Positions 1-9,590 of a DNA stretch of 64,000 nt are shown here, piece after piece (position 1 is the stretch's first letter; the number at the start of each line of letters is the position of its first letter). The stretch spans positions 4,400,001 to 4,464,000 of the forward strand of contig CP168152.1 of assembly GCA_041545745.1 (NCBI GenBank). The letters are read 5' to 3'. This DNA is from Stenotrophomonas indicatrix (lineage in GTDB: Bacteria > Pseudomonadota > Gammaproteobacteria > Xanthomonadales > Xanthomonadaceae). The position numbers and the translations under genes are program-made. The notes under the pieces are model-generated. The model ran no database searches. It was not told the origin of the DNA and worked only from the letters and a program-made list of their open reading frames with translations.

Positions 1-780
1 CAAGCCAAATCGGCCGGTGCCTCACGTTTCTGCATGGGTGCGGCCTGGCGTTCGCCGAAGGACCGCGACATCCCCAAGGTGGCAGCGATGATCGCCGGGG
101 TGAAAGCGCTGGGCCTGGAAACCTGCGCCACGCTGGGCATGCTCAGTGGCGAGCAGGCGCGCGCGTTGAAGGACGCCGGCCTGGACTACTACAACCACAA
201 CCTCGATACCGCGCCGGACTACTACGAGTCGATCATCCACACCCGGCAGTACCAGGATCGCCTGGATACGCTGGGCCATGTGCGCGATGCGGGGCTGAAG
301 ACCTGCTGCGGCGGCATCGTCGGCATGGGCGAAACGCGCGCGCAACGCGTCGGCCTGCTGCTGGCGCTGGCCACCTTGCCGGCGCATCCCGATTCGGTGC
401 CGATCAACAAACTGGTGCAGGTGGCCGGCACGCCGCTGCATGGCAGTGCCGAGCTGGACCCGTTCGAGTTCGTGCGCATGATCGCCGTGGCCCGCATCGC
501 CATGCCGCGTTCGATGGTGCGGCTGTCGGCCGGCCGCGAGGCGATGAGTGATGAGCTGCAGGCGCTGTGCTTCCTGGCCGGCGCCAACTCCATCTTCCAT
601 GGCGACAAGCTGCTGACCACCGGCAACCCGGAAAGCGAGCGCGACATGGCCCTGTTCGCACGCCTGGGCCTGCAGCCGATGGCGGTGCAGGTAGACGCCG
701 ACGGTCACGACCATGGCGGCACCGTGCATGCCGATATCAGCGCCGATGCCCCCGGCTGCGGCTGCGCCCACGCGGCCTGA
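1..780 (+). CDS. bioB: Biotin synthase BioB (5' end outside window)
   Basis: Biotin synthase is a radical-SAM enzyme that inserts sulfur into dethiobiotin, the last step of biotin synthesis in the cytosol. The reading frame is open from base 1, so the N-terminus with the CxxxCxxC radical-SAM cluster lies outside the window. The part present has family hallmarks: ETCATLGML, the [15 protein letters not shown] Cys/Gly segment (read here as [11 protein letters not shown]), RLSAGRE, and [11 protein letters not shown] followed by LLTTGNP. These contain Cys and Arg ligands of the auxiliary [2Fe-2S] cluster in the E. coli enzyme. The C-terminus ends in a His/Asp/Cys-rich tail with a CGC motif. It is the first visible gene of a same-strand biotin cluster; bioF starts 67 bases downstream. 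Confidence 0.97.
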   Translation, partial: QAKSAGASRFCMGAAWRSPKDRDIPKVAAMIAGVKALGLETCATLGMLSGEQARALKDAGLDYYNHNLDTAPDYYESIIHTRQYQDRLDTLGHVRDAGLKTCCGGIVGMGETRAQRVGLLLALATLPAHPDSVPINKLVQVAGTPLHGSAELDPFEFVRMIAVARIAMPRSMVRLSAGREAMSDELQALCFLAGANSIFHGDKLLTTGNPESERDMALFARLGLQPMAVQVDADGHDHGGTVHADISADAPGCGCAHAA

Positions 781-847
781 GCCGGCGGCCAAGCAGGCGT
801 CGCGGCAACGCGCTACCCTAGCCGCCCCGTCGCCGCATCCAGCCGCC

Positions 848-2071
848 ATGGCACGCCCCGACCTGACCGCCCGCCTCCAAGCCCAGCGCGCGCTGCGCGA
901 TGCACAAGGCCGTCGCCGCCCGCGGCGCACGGTCACCCGTCGCGATGGTGTGCGCCTGGAAGTCGATGGGCGCTGGCTGACCGGCTTCTGCAGCAACGAT
1001 TACCTGGGCCTGGCCCAGCAGTTCAGCGTGGTCAACGCACTGCAGGACGCCGCCGCGCGCGAAGGTGCCGGTGCCGGTGCTTCGCACCTGGTCTGCGGCC
1101 ACCACGCGCTGCACGACGCATTGGAACGCGAAGTGGCCGAGTGGCTCGGTTACCCGCGTGCCTTGCTGTTCGGCAGTGGCTTCATCGCCAACCTGGCCGT
1201 GCAGCAGGCGCTGCTGAGCGAAGAGAACGATGTCTGCGTGCAGGACAAGCTCAACCACGCCAGTCTGCTCGATGCCACCCGGCTGGCTGGCGCGCGCCTG
1301 CGCCGCTACCCGCACCTGGACGCGGAAGGTGCGATGCGCCAGCTCAAGCATGCGCCCGATGGCGCAGCGATGCTGGCCACCGACGGTGTCTTCAGCATGG
1401 ATGGCGATATCGCGCCGCTGCGTGCGCTGTCGCTGGTCGCGCGCCTGCAGCAGGCGTTGTTCTACGTGGACGATGCGCATGGCGTGGGCGTGCTCGGCGA
1501 TGGTCGTGGCGCGGTCGCCACCGCCGGCCTGGGCGTGGACGATGTGCCGCTGCAGCTGGTCACCCTGGGCAAGGCGCTTGGCGGTTCCGGCGCGCTGGTG
1601 CTCGGCCGCGACGACCTGATAGAGCATCTGGCGGAAACCGCACGCCCCTACATCTACACCACTGCCATGGCGCCGGCGTTGGCAGCGTCTGCGCTGGAAG
1701 CGGTGCGGCTGGCCCGACGCGATCATTGGCGGCGCGCGAAGCTGGCCGATCTGATTGCACTGTTCCGCGGCGAAGCGCGACGTCACGGGCTGGATCTGAT
1801 GGCATCGGAAACGCCGATCCAGCCGCTGTTGTGTGGCGACGACCACACCGCCGTGGCGATGTCGCAGGCGCTGGAACAGGCCGGCTGGCTGGTCGGCGCG
1901 ATCCGCCCACCGACCGTGCCGGAGGGCAAGGCGCGCCTGCGCGTCACCTTGTCCGCGCTGCACACCACCGAGCAGGTACGCGGCCTGGTCGAAGCCATCG
2001 CCGTTGCACGCGACCGCGTGGCCTTTGCCGCGCGCGAAGTACTGCCACCGTCGTTGCCGGCGCTGGCCTGA
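848..2071 (+). CDS. bioF: 8-amino-7-oxononanoate synthase BioF
   Basis: PLP enzyme that condenses pimeloyl-ACP (or -CoA) with alanine to give 8-amino-7-oxononanoate, the first ring-assembly step of biotin synthesis. The 407-residue product has the AONS signatures: the N-terminal [12 protein letters not shown] segment ([10 protein letters not shown]), SHLVCGHH, the [11 protein letters not shown] motif, and [11 protein letters not shown] with the PLP lysine near residue 242. The frame opens upstream at 713 inside bioB, but the ATG at 848 is preferred because family homology begins just after it. It is colinear with bioB and followed 18 bases later by bioH. Confidence 0.97.
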   Translation: MARPDLTARLQAQRALRDAQGRRRPRRTVTRRDGVRLEVDGRWLTGFCSNDYLGLAQQFSVVNALQDAAAREGAGAGASHLVCGHHALHDALEREVAEWLGYPRALLFGSGFIANLAVQQALLSEENDVCVQDKLNHASLLDATRLAGARLRRYPHLDAEGAMRQLKHAPDGAAMLATDGVFSMDGDIAPLRALSLVARLQQALFYVDDAHGVGVLGDGRGAVATAGLGVDDVPLQLVTLGKALGGSGALVLGRDDLIEHLAETARPYIYTTAMAPALAASALEAVRLARRDHWRRAKLADLIALFRGEARRHGLDLMASETPIQPLLCGDDHTAVAMSQALEQAGWLVGAIRPPTVPEGKARLRVTLSALHTTEQVRGLVEAIAVARDRVAFAAREVLPPSLPALA

Positions 2072-2089
2072 GTGATCGTGTAGTTCTCC

Positions 2090-2869
2090 ATGCATATCGA
2101 AGTGACCGGCCATGGGCCGGACCTGGTACTGATCCACGGGTGGGCCCTGCAGGGCGGCGTGTTTGCGCCACTGGTGCAGCGTCTGGCCGATCGGTTCACG
2201 CTGCACCTGGTCGACCTGCCCGGCCATGGCCACAGCCGGGACGACAGCACGCCGCTGCGTCTGCCGTTCGTGGTCAACGCCATTGCCGCGGCCACGCCGC
2301 CGGCGGTGTGGTGCGGTTGGTCACTGGGCGGTCTGTTCGCGCTGCACGCGGCGGCCACGCTGCCAAAGGTACGTGGTCTGGCGATGATCGCCGCCACGCC
2401 GCGCTTCGTGCGCGGTGATGACTGGCCGCACGCTGTGGAGCCATCGGTATTCGAGCAGTTCGGTCGTGACCTGGCGCAGGACTTCAGTGGCACCCTGGAA
2501 CGTTTCCTGGCACTGGACGTGATGGGTTCGGCGCATGCCCGCGAGGAACTGCGTACCCTGCGCCAGCGCCTGGTCGAACGCGGCGCGCCTACCGAACGCG
2601 CATTGTGCGAGGGCCTGCAGCTGCTGGAGAACACCGACCTGCGCGGCGCCTTGCCCGCACTGGGCAAGCCCAGCCTGTGGATTGCCGGCCAGCGCGACCG
2701 TCTGGTCTCGCCGGCCGCGATGCAGGCCGCTGCCGCGCTGGCGCCGGGCGGGCAGTCGCTGACCGTCGCCCATGGCGGCCACGCCCCCTTCCTCGGCCAT
2801 GCCGATGAAGTGGCAGCCGCCCTGCAACACTTCGTTGCCGGCCTGTCACCGGCCGATGGCGGACAATGA
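2090..2869 (+). CDS. bioH: Pimeloyl-ACP methyl ester esterase BioH
   Basis: Alpha/beta hydrolase of 259 residues that removes the methyl group from pimeloyl-ACP methyl ester, ending the BioC-BioH route to pimelate. The fold signatures are visible: oxyanion segment LIHGWAL near residue 15, nucleophile elbow GWSLGG with Ser78, acid in GQRDRL (Asp203), and His231 in HGGHAPF. Its position between bioF and bioC supports BioH rather than a generic hydrolase. The presence of both bioC and bioH implies the E. coli-type methyl-ester pathway. Confidence 0.94.
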   Translation: MHIEVTGHGPDLVLIHGWALQGGVFAPLVQRLADRFTLHLVDLPGHGHSRDDSTPLRLPFVVNAIAAATPPAVWCGWSLGGLFALHAAATLPKVRGLAMIAATPRFVRGDDWPHAVEPSVFEQFGRDLAQDFSGTLERFLALDVMGSAHAREELRTLRQRLVERGAPTERALCEGLQLLENTDLRGALPALGKPSLWIAGQRDRLVSPAAMQAAAALAPGGQSLTVAHGGHAPFLGHADEVAAALQHFVAGLSPADGGQ

Positions 2870-2898
2870 GCCTCCCGACGCTTCTGCAGGACTGACGC

Positions 2899-3678
2899 AT
2901 GGATCTGGGCATTTCCGGCCGCTGGGCACTGGTCTGCGGCGCCAGCAAGGGGCTTGGCCTGGGCTGCGCACGTGCGCTGGTGCGCGAAGGCGTGAACGTT
3001 GTCATCGTCGCCCGCGGTGATGCTGCGCTGCAGGCTGCGGCTGAAGAACTGCGCACGCTGCCCGGTGCCGCTGAAGTACGCGCGACTGGTGCCGACGTCA
3101 CCACCGAGGCGGGCCGCGCCCACGCGCTGGCCGCCTGCCCGCAGGTCGACATCCTGGTGACCAACGCCGGCGGTCCGCCGCCCGGCGACTTCCGCACATT
3201 TGAGCGCGACGACTGGATCGCCGCGCTGGACGCCAACATGCTGGCGCCGATCGCGCTGATCCGCGCCACCGTCGACGCGATGATCGAACGTGGCTTCGGC
3301 CGCATCGTCAACATCACCTCGTCTTCGGTGAAGGCTCCCATTGACACGCTTGCGTTGTCCAACGGCGCGCGCAGCGGCCTGACCGGCTTCGTCGCCGGGT
3401 TGGCGCGGCGCACTGTCGCCCACAACGTCACGATCAACAATCTGCTGCCCGGCCAGTTCGATACCGACCGCCTGCGCGCCAACTTCGCTCACGCCGCAGG
3501 GCAGGATGGTGATGCGCAGGCTGTGGCCGAACGCCGCCGCCAGCAGATTCCCGCCGGCCGCTTCGGTACGCCGGACGAATTCGGCGCCACCTGCGCCTTC
3601 CTGTGCAGTGCACAGGCGGGTTACCTCACCGGACAGAACCTGCTGATCGACGGCGGCGCCTACCCCGGTACGTTCTAA
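2899..3678 (+). CDS. Atypical short-chain dehydrogenase/reductase in the biotin operon
   Basis: A 259-residue Rossmann protein of the SDR superfamily. The nucleotide-binding motif GASKGLGLG is at residues 14-22 and NAGG at 89-92. The usual catalytic YxxxK is absent: the aligned segment reads SNGAR (about residues 154-158), so Tyr becomes Ser and Lys becomes Arg, although the preceding Ser cluster (SSS, 141-143) is kept. FabG-like SDRs of this sort sometimes act on acyl-ACP, but with the dyad missing the activity cannot be assigned. It sits between bioH and bioC with gaps of 29 and 12 bases, so co-transcription with the biotin genes is likely. A role in pimelate-chain synthesis is only an inference. 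Confidence 0.85.
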   Translation: MDLGISGRWALVCGASKGLGLGCARALVREGVNVVIVARGDAALQAAAEELRTLPGAAEVRATGADVTTEAGRAHALAACPQVDILVTNAGGPPPGDFRTFERDDWIAALDANMLAPIALIRATVDAMIERGFGRIVNITSSSVKAPIDTLALSNGARSGLTGFVAGLARRTVAHNVTINNLLPGQFDTDRLRANFAHAAGQDGDAQAVAERRRQQIPAGRFGTPDEFGATCAFLCSAQAGYLTGQNLLIDGGAYPGTF

Positions 3679-3690
3679 GAGACTTCCGCA

Positions 3691-4575
3691 ATGCCGTCCC
3701 ACTTCGATGCCCGCCATGTCCGCCGCGCCTTCGCCCGCGCCGCCACCAGCTACGACGCTGCCGCCGCCCTGCAGCGCGAGGTGCAGTCGCGGCTGCTGGA
3801 ATCGCTGGACTACCTGGAGGCGCGCAAGCCGGAGGTGGTGCTGGATATCGGCGCCGGCACCGGCCATGCCAGCGCGCTGATGAAGAAGCGCTGGCCGAAG
3901 GCGCAGGTGATCGCGCTGGACGTGGCGCTGCCGATGCTGGACCAGGCCAAGCGCCAGGCTGGCTGGTGGAAGCCGTTCCAGCGCCTGGCCGCTGATGCCA
4001 CCGCGCTGCCGTTGGCTGACAACAGCGTGGACGTGATCTTCAGCAACCTGTGCCTGCAGTGGGTGGACGACCTGCCGGCGGTGTTCGCCGGTTTCCGCCG
4101 CGTGCTCAAGCCCGGTGGGCTGCTGCTGTGTTCAACCTTCGGGCCGGAAACGCTGGTCGAACTCAATGAAGCCTTCGCCGCCGCCGATGACCGGCCGCAT
4201 GTCAGCCGCTTCGCGCAGATCGCCCAGTTCGGCGATGCGCTGATGATGGCCGGCTTCCGCGATCCGGTACTCGACCGCGACCTGTTCACCTTGACCTACG
4301 ACGATCTGCCCTCGTTGATGCGCGAGCTGCGTGCGATGGGCGCGACCAACGCACGGGTCGATCGCCGCCATACGTTGACCGGGCGGGGTCGGTTCGCGGC
4401 GGCCGCGGCGGCGTACGAACCGATGCGCCGTGGCGATGGCAAGCTGCCCAGCAGCTGGGAAGTGATCTACGCCCATGCCTGGGCGCCGGATCCGGGCGCA
4501 CCGATCCGCGAAGGTGGCCACGACGTAGCCTCGGTACCGGTGTCGGCGATCCCGATCCGGCGCAAGCAGACCTGA
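3691..4575 (+). CDS. bioC: Malonyl-ACP O-methyltransferase BioC
   Basis: SAM-dependent methyltransferase that methylates malonyl-ACP so that fatty acid synthesis can build the pimeloyl chain. The 294-residue protein starts with the family's FDARHVRRAFARAATSYD region. Motif I is VLDIGAGTGHAS (residues about 51-62), followed by acidic LDVALPML and the post-I segment SNLCLQWVDDLP. It is somewhat longer than the E. coli protein (251 residues) because of a C-terminal extension. It is the last gene of the biotin cluster; three SMAG palindromes follow and may end the transcript. Confidence 0.93.
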   Translation: MPSHFDARHVRRAFARAATSYDAAAALQREVQSRLLESLDYLEARKPEVVLDIGAGTGHASALMKKRWPKAQVIALDVALPMLDQAKRQAGWWKPFQRLAADATALPLADNSVDVIFSNLCLQWVDDLPAVFAGFRRVLKPGGLLLCSTFGPETLVELNEAFAAADDRPHVSRFAQIAQFGDALMMAGFRDPVLDRDLFTLTYDDLPSLMRELRAMGATNARVDRRHTLTGRGRFAAAAAAYEPMRRGDGKLPSSWEVIYAHAWAPDPGAPIREGGHDVASVPVSAIPIRRKQT

Positions 4576-4594
4576 TCGAGCGGCCGCAGGTCAT

Positions 4595-4701
4595 GCGCCG
4601 ACCAAGGTCGGCGACTACCGATTCATGCACGGAATCTGCACTGGTAGATGCCGACCTTGGTCGGCGCTGTGCTTCCCGTGCCGACCAAGGTCGGCAACTA
4701 C
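4595..4701. repeat. Three SMAG (GTAG) palindromes
   Basis: Three GTAG-headed palindromes with CCGACC/GGTCGG arms lie at 4595-4618 (minus orientation, ending CTAC), 4644-4665 (plus) and 4680-4701 (minus). They fill the gap between convergent bioC and the ydcF-like gene, the usual place for these repetitive extragenic palindromes in S. maltophilia. No U-run follows any of them, so they are not classical terminators. Confidence 0.88.
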
Positions 4702-4740
4702 CAACAGCAGGTCCCGGCCGGCCCCATTGCGCGCCTGCGC

Positions 4741-5373
4741 TCAGGTATTGGCCGGTGAGCTCAGCGGCGGCCGCACCAGGTCGCGGTGGAAGAAGTAGAT
4801 CTCCTGCACCAGGAAGCGCCAGCTGGTATGGAAGCTGCGGAAGCGCGTGCTCGGCGTGGACGACGCCAACGCCTGGATGCCCAGTGCCTTGCTCAGGCGC
4901 AGCGCGCGCGCCATGTGCAGCGGGTCGCTGACGATGATCACCGAATGCAGCTTGCGCTGGTCCATCAGCCGCTTGGCCTCGACCAGGTTCTGCACCGTAT
5001 TGCGCGAGGCGGTCTCGATGAGGATCGCCTCATCGGGAATGCCGTGCTTGAGCGCATAGCGGCGGGCCACCTGCGATTCGGAGAAGCGCGCGCCGGTGCC
5101 GCCATAGCCACCGGTAAAGATCAGCAGTGGCGCGTAGCCGGCGTCGTACAGATCCAGGCCGTGGCGGATGCGCTCTTCAAACACCGGCGAGGGCTTGGCA
5201 TCGTAGGCGGCCGCGCCCAGCACGATGATCGCGTCCGCCTTGGCCGCCTGGTCGCGTTCGCCGACCCAGACGATCCAGGCGGTCACGCCCAGCAGCCAGA
5301 TCACCAGCAGTATGAACAACCGCCACAACCAACCGAGCAGGCCGGTACGTTCACCACGGCGGCCTCGGCTCAT
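4741..5373 (-). CDS. YdcF/SanA-type DUF218 membrane protein
   Basis: A 210-residue protein with one N-terminal membrane helix (GWLWRLFILLVIWLLGV, about residues 14-30) followed by a DUF218 domain: AIIVLGAAAY, a GGYGGTG loop, ESQVARRYAL and SDPLHMARALRL. DUF218 proteins such as YdcF and SanA act at the cell envelope and bind nucleotides or assist envelope integrity; the precise activity here is unknown. The start at 5373 (MSRGRRGE) was chosen because it overlaps the stop of the upstream dehydratase gene in an ATGA arrangement, implying translational coupling. Confidence 0.85.
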   Translation of the reverse strand: MSRGRRGERTGLLGWLWRLFILLVIWLLGVTAWIVWVGERDQAAKADAIIVLGAAAYDAKPSPVFEERIRHGLDLYDAGYAPLLIFTGGYGGTGARFSESQVARRYALKHGIPDEAILIETASRNTVQNLVEAKRLMDQRKLHSVIIVSDPLHMARALRLSKALGIQALASSTPSTRFRSFHTSWRFLVQEIYFFHRDLVRPPLSSPANT

Positions 5374-6332
5374 GGTGCTCCCCAACGCAGGGCAGGCAGA
5401 TCGACATTGCCGCCGGACAGCACCAGTCCCACGCGCAGGCCGGCAAAGCGCGCGGGCTGGGCAAGCACTGCCGCCAGCACGATCGCCGAGGACGGCTCGA
5501 CCACCTGTTTGAGCACGTCCCACAGCAGGCGCATCGCCGCCACGGTGGCGGCATCGTCAACCACGATGACCTCCGCGCCCGCAGACTGCAGCAGCGCGAA
5601 GTTGGGTGCGCCGATCAGCGTGCGCAGTCCGTCGCAGATCGTGTCCGGGGTAAATGCCTCCTGGCGCGTGCCGGTCGCCAGCGAACGGGCGGTGTCGTCG
5701 GCACCGGCCGGCTCGGCCAGCACCAGGCGCGTGCCTGGGCTGGCGTGCTGCAGGGCCAACGCGGTGCCACTGGCCAGGCCACCGCCGCCCACCGGCACCA
5801 CCAGCACGTCGAACGGCCCCTCGCTGTGCAGCAGCTCCAGCGCGGCCGTACCCTGCCCGGCCATCACCGCGGGATTCGTGTAGGGATGGACCAGGGTGGC
5901 GCCGGTATCGGCCTGCACCCTGGCGCAGGTGGCCTCGCGGTCGGCGATGGTGGCCGGGCAGCGCCAGAGGGTGGCGCCATGCCGGGCAATATTGGCCAGC
6001 TTGGCGGCCACGGCCCCTTCGGGCACCACCACATGGCAGGGAATGCCCCGTGTGCGGGCAGCCAGCGCCAAGGCGGCACCGTGATTGCCGGAGGAATGGG
6101 TCACCACACCGGCACCGGCGTGATCGGCATCCAGCGACCACACCGCATTGCACGCACCGCGGAACTTGAACGCGCCGCCGCGCTGCAGGTGCTCGGCCTT
6201 GAACGCCAGTTGCGCACCGGCCAGTGCGTCCAGCGTGCGCGAGCGCAGCACCGGAGTCACGCTGGCATGGGGCGCGATCCGCGCGGCGGCGGCGAGGACG
6301 TCATCAGCGCGGGGCAACAGTGAATCGCTCAT
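5370..6332 (-). CDS. PLP-dependent threonine/serine dehydratase or serine racemase-like enzyme
   Basis: Fold-type II PLP enzyme of 320 residues. It has the Schiff-base lysine in AFKFRG (Lys56), the phosphate/substrate loop SSGNHG (about residues 80-85), and the PLP-phosphate glycine loop VGGGGL. The length is that of catabolic threonine dehydratases and serine racemases; the C-terminal ACT regulatory domain of biosynthetic IlvA is missing. Substrate preference cannot be read from sequence. It is the first gene of a two-gene minus-strand unit with the DUF218 gene, overlapping by four bases. Confidence 0.88.
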   Translation of the reverse strand: MSDSLLPRADDVLAAAARIAPHASVTPVLRSRTLDALAGAQLAFKAEHLQRGGAFKFRGACNAVWSLDADHAGAGVVTHSSGNHGAALALAARTRGIPCHVVVPEGAVAAKLANIARHGATLWRCPATIADREATCARVQADTGATLVHPYTNPAVMAGQGTAALELLHSEGPFDVLVVPVGGGGLASGTALALQHASPGTRLVLAEPAGADDTARSLATGTRQEAFTPDTICDGLRTLIGAPNFALLQSAGAEVIVVDDAATVAAMRLLWDVLKQVVEPSSAIVLAAVLAQPARFAGLRVGLVLSGGNVDLPALRWGAP

Positions 6333-6491
6333 GACGCAAGATTAACGTATGGCTCCGCGCTGGCGAGGGCGCCATCGGTCATGCCAGCATGCAGTCCTAC
6401 ACCGCCATTCATCCTGGGCGGCGGAATTAAGGGCTGATTCAACGCCGGCGGCTGAAGCTGCCTGCATACCCGTCCTCTGGGGGGACCCATC

Positions 6492-6959
6492 ATGAAAACG
6501 CGCCTGATGCTTGCCGGTGGCCTGTTGCTGGCCCTGACCGGTTGCACCACCTATGACTATGTCGGTGGCCGCGGCGGCGGTTACTACCACGGTGCGCCGT
6601 CGGTGGAATACCGCTACCCCTATGGCTACCCGGCCGACTACGGCTACCCGTATTACGGTGGCGGCGGCTATTACGGCTACGGCGGCCCGTACTACCAGCG
6701 GCCGATCTACCGCCCGCCGCACCACAACCACCGCCCGCCACCGCGTCCCGGCAATGGCGGCGAAAACCGCCCGCCACCGCCGCCGCGCCAGAACAATGGC
6801 GGCTCGCCCTGGCGCAACATGGATTCGATGCGTCGACCGCCGCAGCCTGCACAGCGGGTCGAGCGCCCCTCGCCGCCGCCGCAGGCCCGTCCGGCTCCGG
6901 CTCCGCGTGCGCCGAGGATGAACAGTTCCCCCTGGCGTGCCATGGATCGTGAGAGATAG
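6492..6959 (+). CDS. Tyr/Gly/Pro-rich lipoprotein
   Basis: A 155-residue predicted lipoprotein. The N-terminus is a short basic and hydrophobic signal with lipobox LTGC, giving lipidated Cys18. The mature part is low-complexity: a Tyr/Gly-rich stretch (about 22-70) and then a Pro/Arg/Asn-rich tail. The segment SPWR-MD occurs twice (near 105 and 147). A purine-rich site (ctggggggaccc, 6479-6489) lies just upstream of the ATG. No catalytic domain is visible. Envelope location is inferred from the signal; function is unknown. Confidence 0.75.
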   Translation: MKTRLMLAGGLLLALTGCTTYDYVGGRGGGYYHGAPSVEYRYPYGYPADYGYPYYGGGGYYGYGGPYYQRPIYRPPHHNHRPPPRPGNGGENRPPPPPRQNNGGSPWRNMDSMRRPPQPAQRVERPSPPPQARPAPAPRAPRMNSSPWRAMDRER

Positions 6960-7152
6960 CGCACAGTTGACGCTTGTTCCATCTTGCATTTCACACGGTC
7001 CAAGCCTCAATCTACGCAGGTGGTGACGGCCAGCGTCACAAAGTGACAAAAGCGTTAAGGGCCCGTCCCAAACAGCTCTGCGTCGATATCCGACAGGAAC
7101 ATCTGGATCCCCCCTGTTCCGGCCCTGTCGGATGTCGGCACCTTTAAAGACG

Positions 7153-7184
7153 AACGGCCCCGCACTGCGGGGCCGTTTGTTGTT
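7153..7184. terminator. Rho-independent terminator-like hairpin
   Basis: A perfect 11-bp stem (AACGGCCCCGC at 7153-7163, GCGGGGCCGTT at 7167-7177) with a 3-base loop. It is followed on the plus strand by TGTTGTT and on the minus strand by a short T-rich tract, so it could work in both directions. The nearest upstream plus-strand gene ends almost 200 bases earlier. Confidence 0.7.
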
Positions 7185-7209
7185 CGGGACACCAGGGCGC
7201 ACGCGGGCA

Positions 7210-7232
7210 GTAGATCCACGCCATGCGTGGAT
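7210..7232 (+). repeat. SMAG (GTAG) palindrome
   Basis: GTAG followed by the perfect palindrome ATCCACGC-cat-GCGTGGAT. The same arm type recurs at 9430, 19662, 26137, 26222, 46982 and, with one loop change, 56025. Confidence 0.88.
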
Positions 7233-7520
7233 GACGCGTTCCCAGCCTCCCAAAAAAAACAGGGCCGGACAGTCCCCCGACTGCCGGCCCCTCTGCTTCC
7301 CCACCGTGCGCCTGTACCGGCCCCTGTTCCAATTCCGGTCACCAGCGCCTGCGGCGCCAGCCACGGTGGGTGCTATTGGGTTATCTGCAAAAATCCTGCC
7401 AACTTTAGGGTTGATTTCGACGCCGGCCGGCCGGCGCCAGCGTCCCTGCCCCCGATTGGCGCTAAAATCGCCACCCCGGCGCCGTCTCCGGCTGCGCCTG
7501 CCCCTTGCTGAACAGCCCCC

Positions 7521-9410
7521 ATGATCGATTCCTTCCATCGTTACGACGTCATCGTCATCGGCGGTGGCCACGCCGGCACCGAGGCCGCGTTGGCTGCGGC
7601 CCGTACCGGCGTGCGCACCCTGTTGCTGACCCACAACATCGAAACGGTGGGGGCGATGAGCTGCAACCCGGCCATCGGTGGCATCGGCAAGGGCCATCTG
7701 GTCAAGGAAATCGACGCCCTCGGCGGTGCGATGGCGCATGCCGCCGACCGCGCCGGCATCCAGTGGCGCACCCTCAACGCCTCCAAGGGCCCGGCCGTGC
7801 GCGCCACCCGCTGCCAGGCCGACCGCAACCTGTACCGCATGGCGATCCGCGCCATCGTCGAGGGCCAGGCCAACCTGACCGTGTTCCAGGCGGCGGTGGA
7901 TGACCTGGTCATCGAGGGCGACCACGTGCGCGGGGTCATCACCCAGACCGGCCTGCGTTTCGATGCCGAGGCCGTGGTGCTGACCGCCGGCACCTTCCTG
8001 GCCGGCAAGATCCACGTCGGCCCGACCCAGTACGCTGCCGGCCGCATGGGCGATCCGCCGGCCACCACGCTGGCTGCGCGCCTGCGCGAGCGGCCGTTCC
8101 AGGTGGACCGCCTGAAGACCGGCACGCCGCCGCGCATCGACGGCCGTTCGCTGGACTACAGCGTGATGGACGAGCAACCCGGCGACACGCCGCGCCCGGT
8201 GATGTCCTTCCTCGGCTCGGTGGATGAACATCCGCAGCAGGTCAGCTGCTGGATCACCCACACCAGCGAGCAGACCCACCAGATCATCCGCGACGCGCTG
8301 CACCGCTCGCCGTTGTACAGCGGCCAGATCGAAGGCATCGGCCCGCGCTACTGCCCCTCCATCGAGGACAAGGTGGTGCGCTTCGCCGAGAAGGCCAGCC
8401 ACCAGATCTTCGTCGAGCCTGAAGGCTTGGGCATCGTCGAGATCTATCCCAACGGCATTTCCACCTCGCTGCCGTTCGACGTGCAGCTGGCGATGGTGCG
8501 CAGCATCCGTGGTTTCGCCAACGCGCACATCACCCGCCCCGGCTATGCCATCGAATACGACTTCTTCGATCCACGCGGCCTGAAGGCCTCGCTGGAAACC
8601 AAGCTGGTCAACGGCCTGTTCTTCGCCGGCCAGATCAACGGCACCACCGGTTATGAAGAAGCTGCCGCGCAGGGCCTGCTGGCCGGCCTCAATGCCGCTC
8701 GCCAGGTGCGTGGCCTGGAGGGCTGGTGCCCGCGCCGCGACGAAGCGTATCTGGGCGTGCTGGTGGATGACCTGATCACCCACGGCACCAACGAGCCGTA
8801 CCGCATGTTCACCAGCCGCGCCGAATACCGCCTGCAGCTGCGCGAAGACAACGCCGACCAGCGCCTGACGCCGGCCGGCCGCGACATGGGCCTGGTCGAT
8901 GATCGTCGCTGGAGTGCCTTCGAAACCAAGCAAGCCGCAGTGGCCGCAGAACGCACACGCCTGGGCGCGCTTTGGGCGACGCCGGCCAATGCGCTGGGCC
9001 GCGAAGTGCAGGAAACGCTGGGCGTGGCGGTCAGCCGCGAAACCAATGTGCTGGACCTGATCAAGCGCCCGGAACTGGATTACGCGCAGCTGATGCGGGT
9101 ACCCTCGCTCGGCCCGGCCGTGGCCGATGGCAAGGTGGCCGAACAGGTGGAGATCGGCGTGAAGTACGCCGGTTACCTGGATCGCCAGCGCGAGGAGATC
9201 GAGCGCCAGCAGCGGCATGAAGCAACCCCGATTGCCGGCGATTTCGACTACGCCATCGTGCGCGGGCTGTCGGCCGAAGCGCTGCAGAAGCTCGAACGCG
9301 TGCGCCCGCAGACCATCGGTCAGGCACAACGCATTCCCGGCATGACCCCGGCGGCGATCTCGCTGCTGCTGGTGCACCTGGAACGCGCGCGGCGCGGACG
9401 CGTGGCGTAA
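7521..9410 (+). CDS. mnmG: tRNA uridine 5-carboxymethylaminomethyl modification enzyme MnmG (GidA)
   Basis: FAD protein that, with MnmE, installs the carboxymethylaminomethyl group at wobble uridine 34 of several tRNAs. The 629-residue length is standard. The N-terminal FAD motif is VIGGGHAG (residues 12-19). It is followed by the [24 protein letters not shown] signature region (with conserved Cys near 50), [11 protein letters not shown], and later DQLP-type segments such as [13 protein letters not shown] and [13 protein letters not shown]. The C-terminal helical domain that contacts MnmE and tRNA is present (LKYAGYL-type segment read as VKYAGYL). The start codon directly precedes the conserved N-terminus. 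It stands alone between repeat-bearing gaps. Confidence 0.97.
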   Translation: MIDSFHRYDVIVIGGGHAGTEAALAAARTGVRTLLLTHNIETVGAMSCNPAIGGIGKGHLVKEIDALGGAMAHAADRAGIQWRTLNASKGPAVRATRCQADRNLYRMAIRAIVEGQANLTVFQAAVDDLVIEGDHVRGVITQTGLRFDAEAVVLTAGTFLAGKIHVGPTQYAAGRMGDPPATTLAARLRERPFQVDRLKTGTPPRIDGRSLDYSVMDEQPGDTPRPVMSFLGSVDEHPQQVSCWITHTSEQTHQIIRDALHRSPLYSGQIEGIGPRYCPSIEDKVVRFAEKASHQIFVEPEGLGIVEIYPNGISTSLPFDVQLAMVRSIRGFANAHITRPGYAIEYDFFDPRGLKASLETKLVNGLFFAGQINGTTGYEEAAAQGLLAGLNAARQVRGLEGWCPRRDEAYLGVLVDDLITHGTNEPYRMFTSRAEYRLQLREDNADQRLTPAGRDMGLVDDRRWSAFETKQAAVAAERTRLGALWATPANALGREVQETLGVAVSRETNVLDLIKRPELDYAQLMRVPSLGPAVADGKVAEQVEIGVKYAGYLDRQREEIERQQRHEATPIAGDFDYAIVRGLSAEALQKLERVRPQTIGQAQRIPGMTPAAISLLLVHLERARRGRVA

Positions 9411-9429
9411 CGCGGGATCGGCAAATGCC

Positions 9430-9491
9430 ATCCACGCATGGCGTGGATCTACTCGCGGTCCGCTCTGGTAGGTGTCGACCTTGGTCGACAC
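9430..9491. repeat. Two SMAG palindromes
   Basis: A minus-oriented copy at 9430-9452 (ATCCACGC arms, ending CTAC) and a plus-oriented copy at 9468-9491 (GTAG then GTGTCGACC-tt-GGTCGACAC). They lie between mnmG and the carbonic anhydrase gene, separating the two. Confidence 0.86.
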
Positions 9492-9590
9492 GGATCCATG
9501 AAGCATCCCGGCCGCTGCAGGTGCCCGCGGGGTCGGCATCGGCAGAGCGCGTATCATCATCACGATTGCCCTGATCTGCCGGAGACACCG

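Larger units (their letters stand above)
6960..7520. other. 560-base intergenic region with hairpins upstream of mnmG
   Basis: No convincing ORF. Contents in order: a compound inverted repeat (about 7089-7134) with outer arms TCCGACAG/CTGTCGGA and inner arms GGAACA/TGTTCC; an 11-bp terminator-like hairpin (7153-7177); a SMAG palindrome (7210-7232); an imperfect hairpin with GGGCCGG/CCGGCCC arms (about 7262-7291); and a TAAAAT box (7463-7468) about 55 bases before mnmG that could be its -10. The hairpin-plus-terminator order raises the possibility of a small RNA, listed under findings. Confidence 0.5.

Noticed and set aside
1783..3867. 694-codon minus-strand frame opposite the biotin genes
   Set aside because: It runs antisense across bioF, bioH, the SDR and bioC, all firmly identified, and shows no domain of its own.
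7380..7520. Possible replication origin near mnmG (gidA), with TTATCTGCA resembling a DnaA box
   Set aside because: The box has two mismatches to TTATCCACA, there is no cluster of boxes, no AT-rich unwinding region, and no dnaA, rpmH or parAB nearby.
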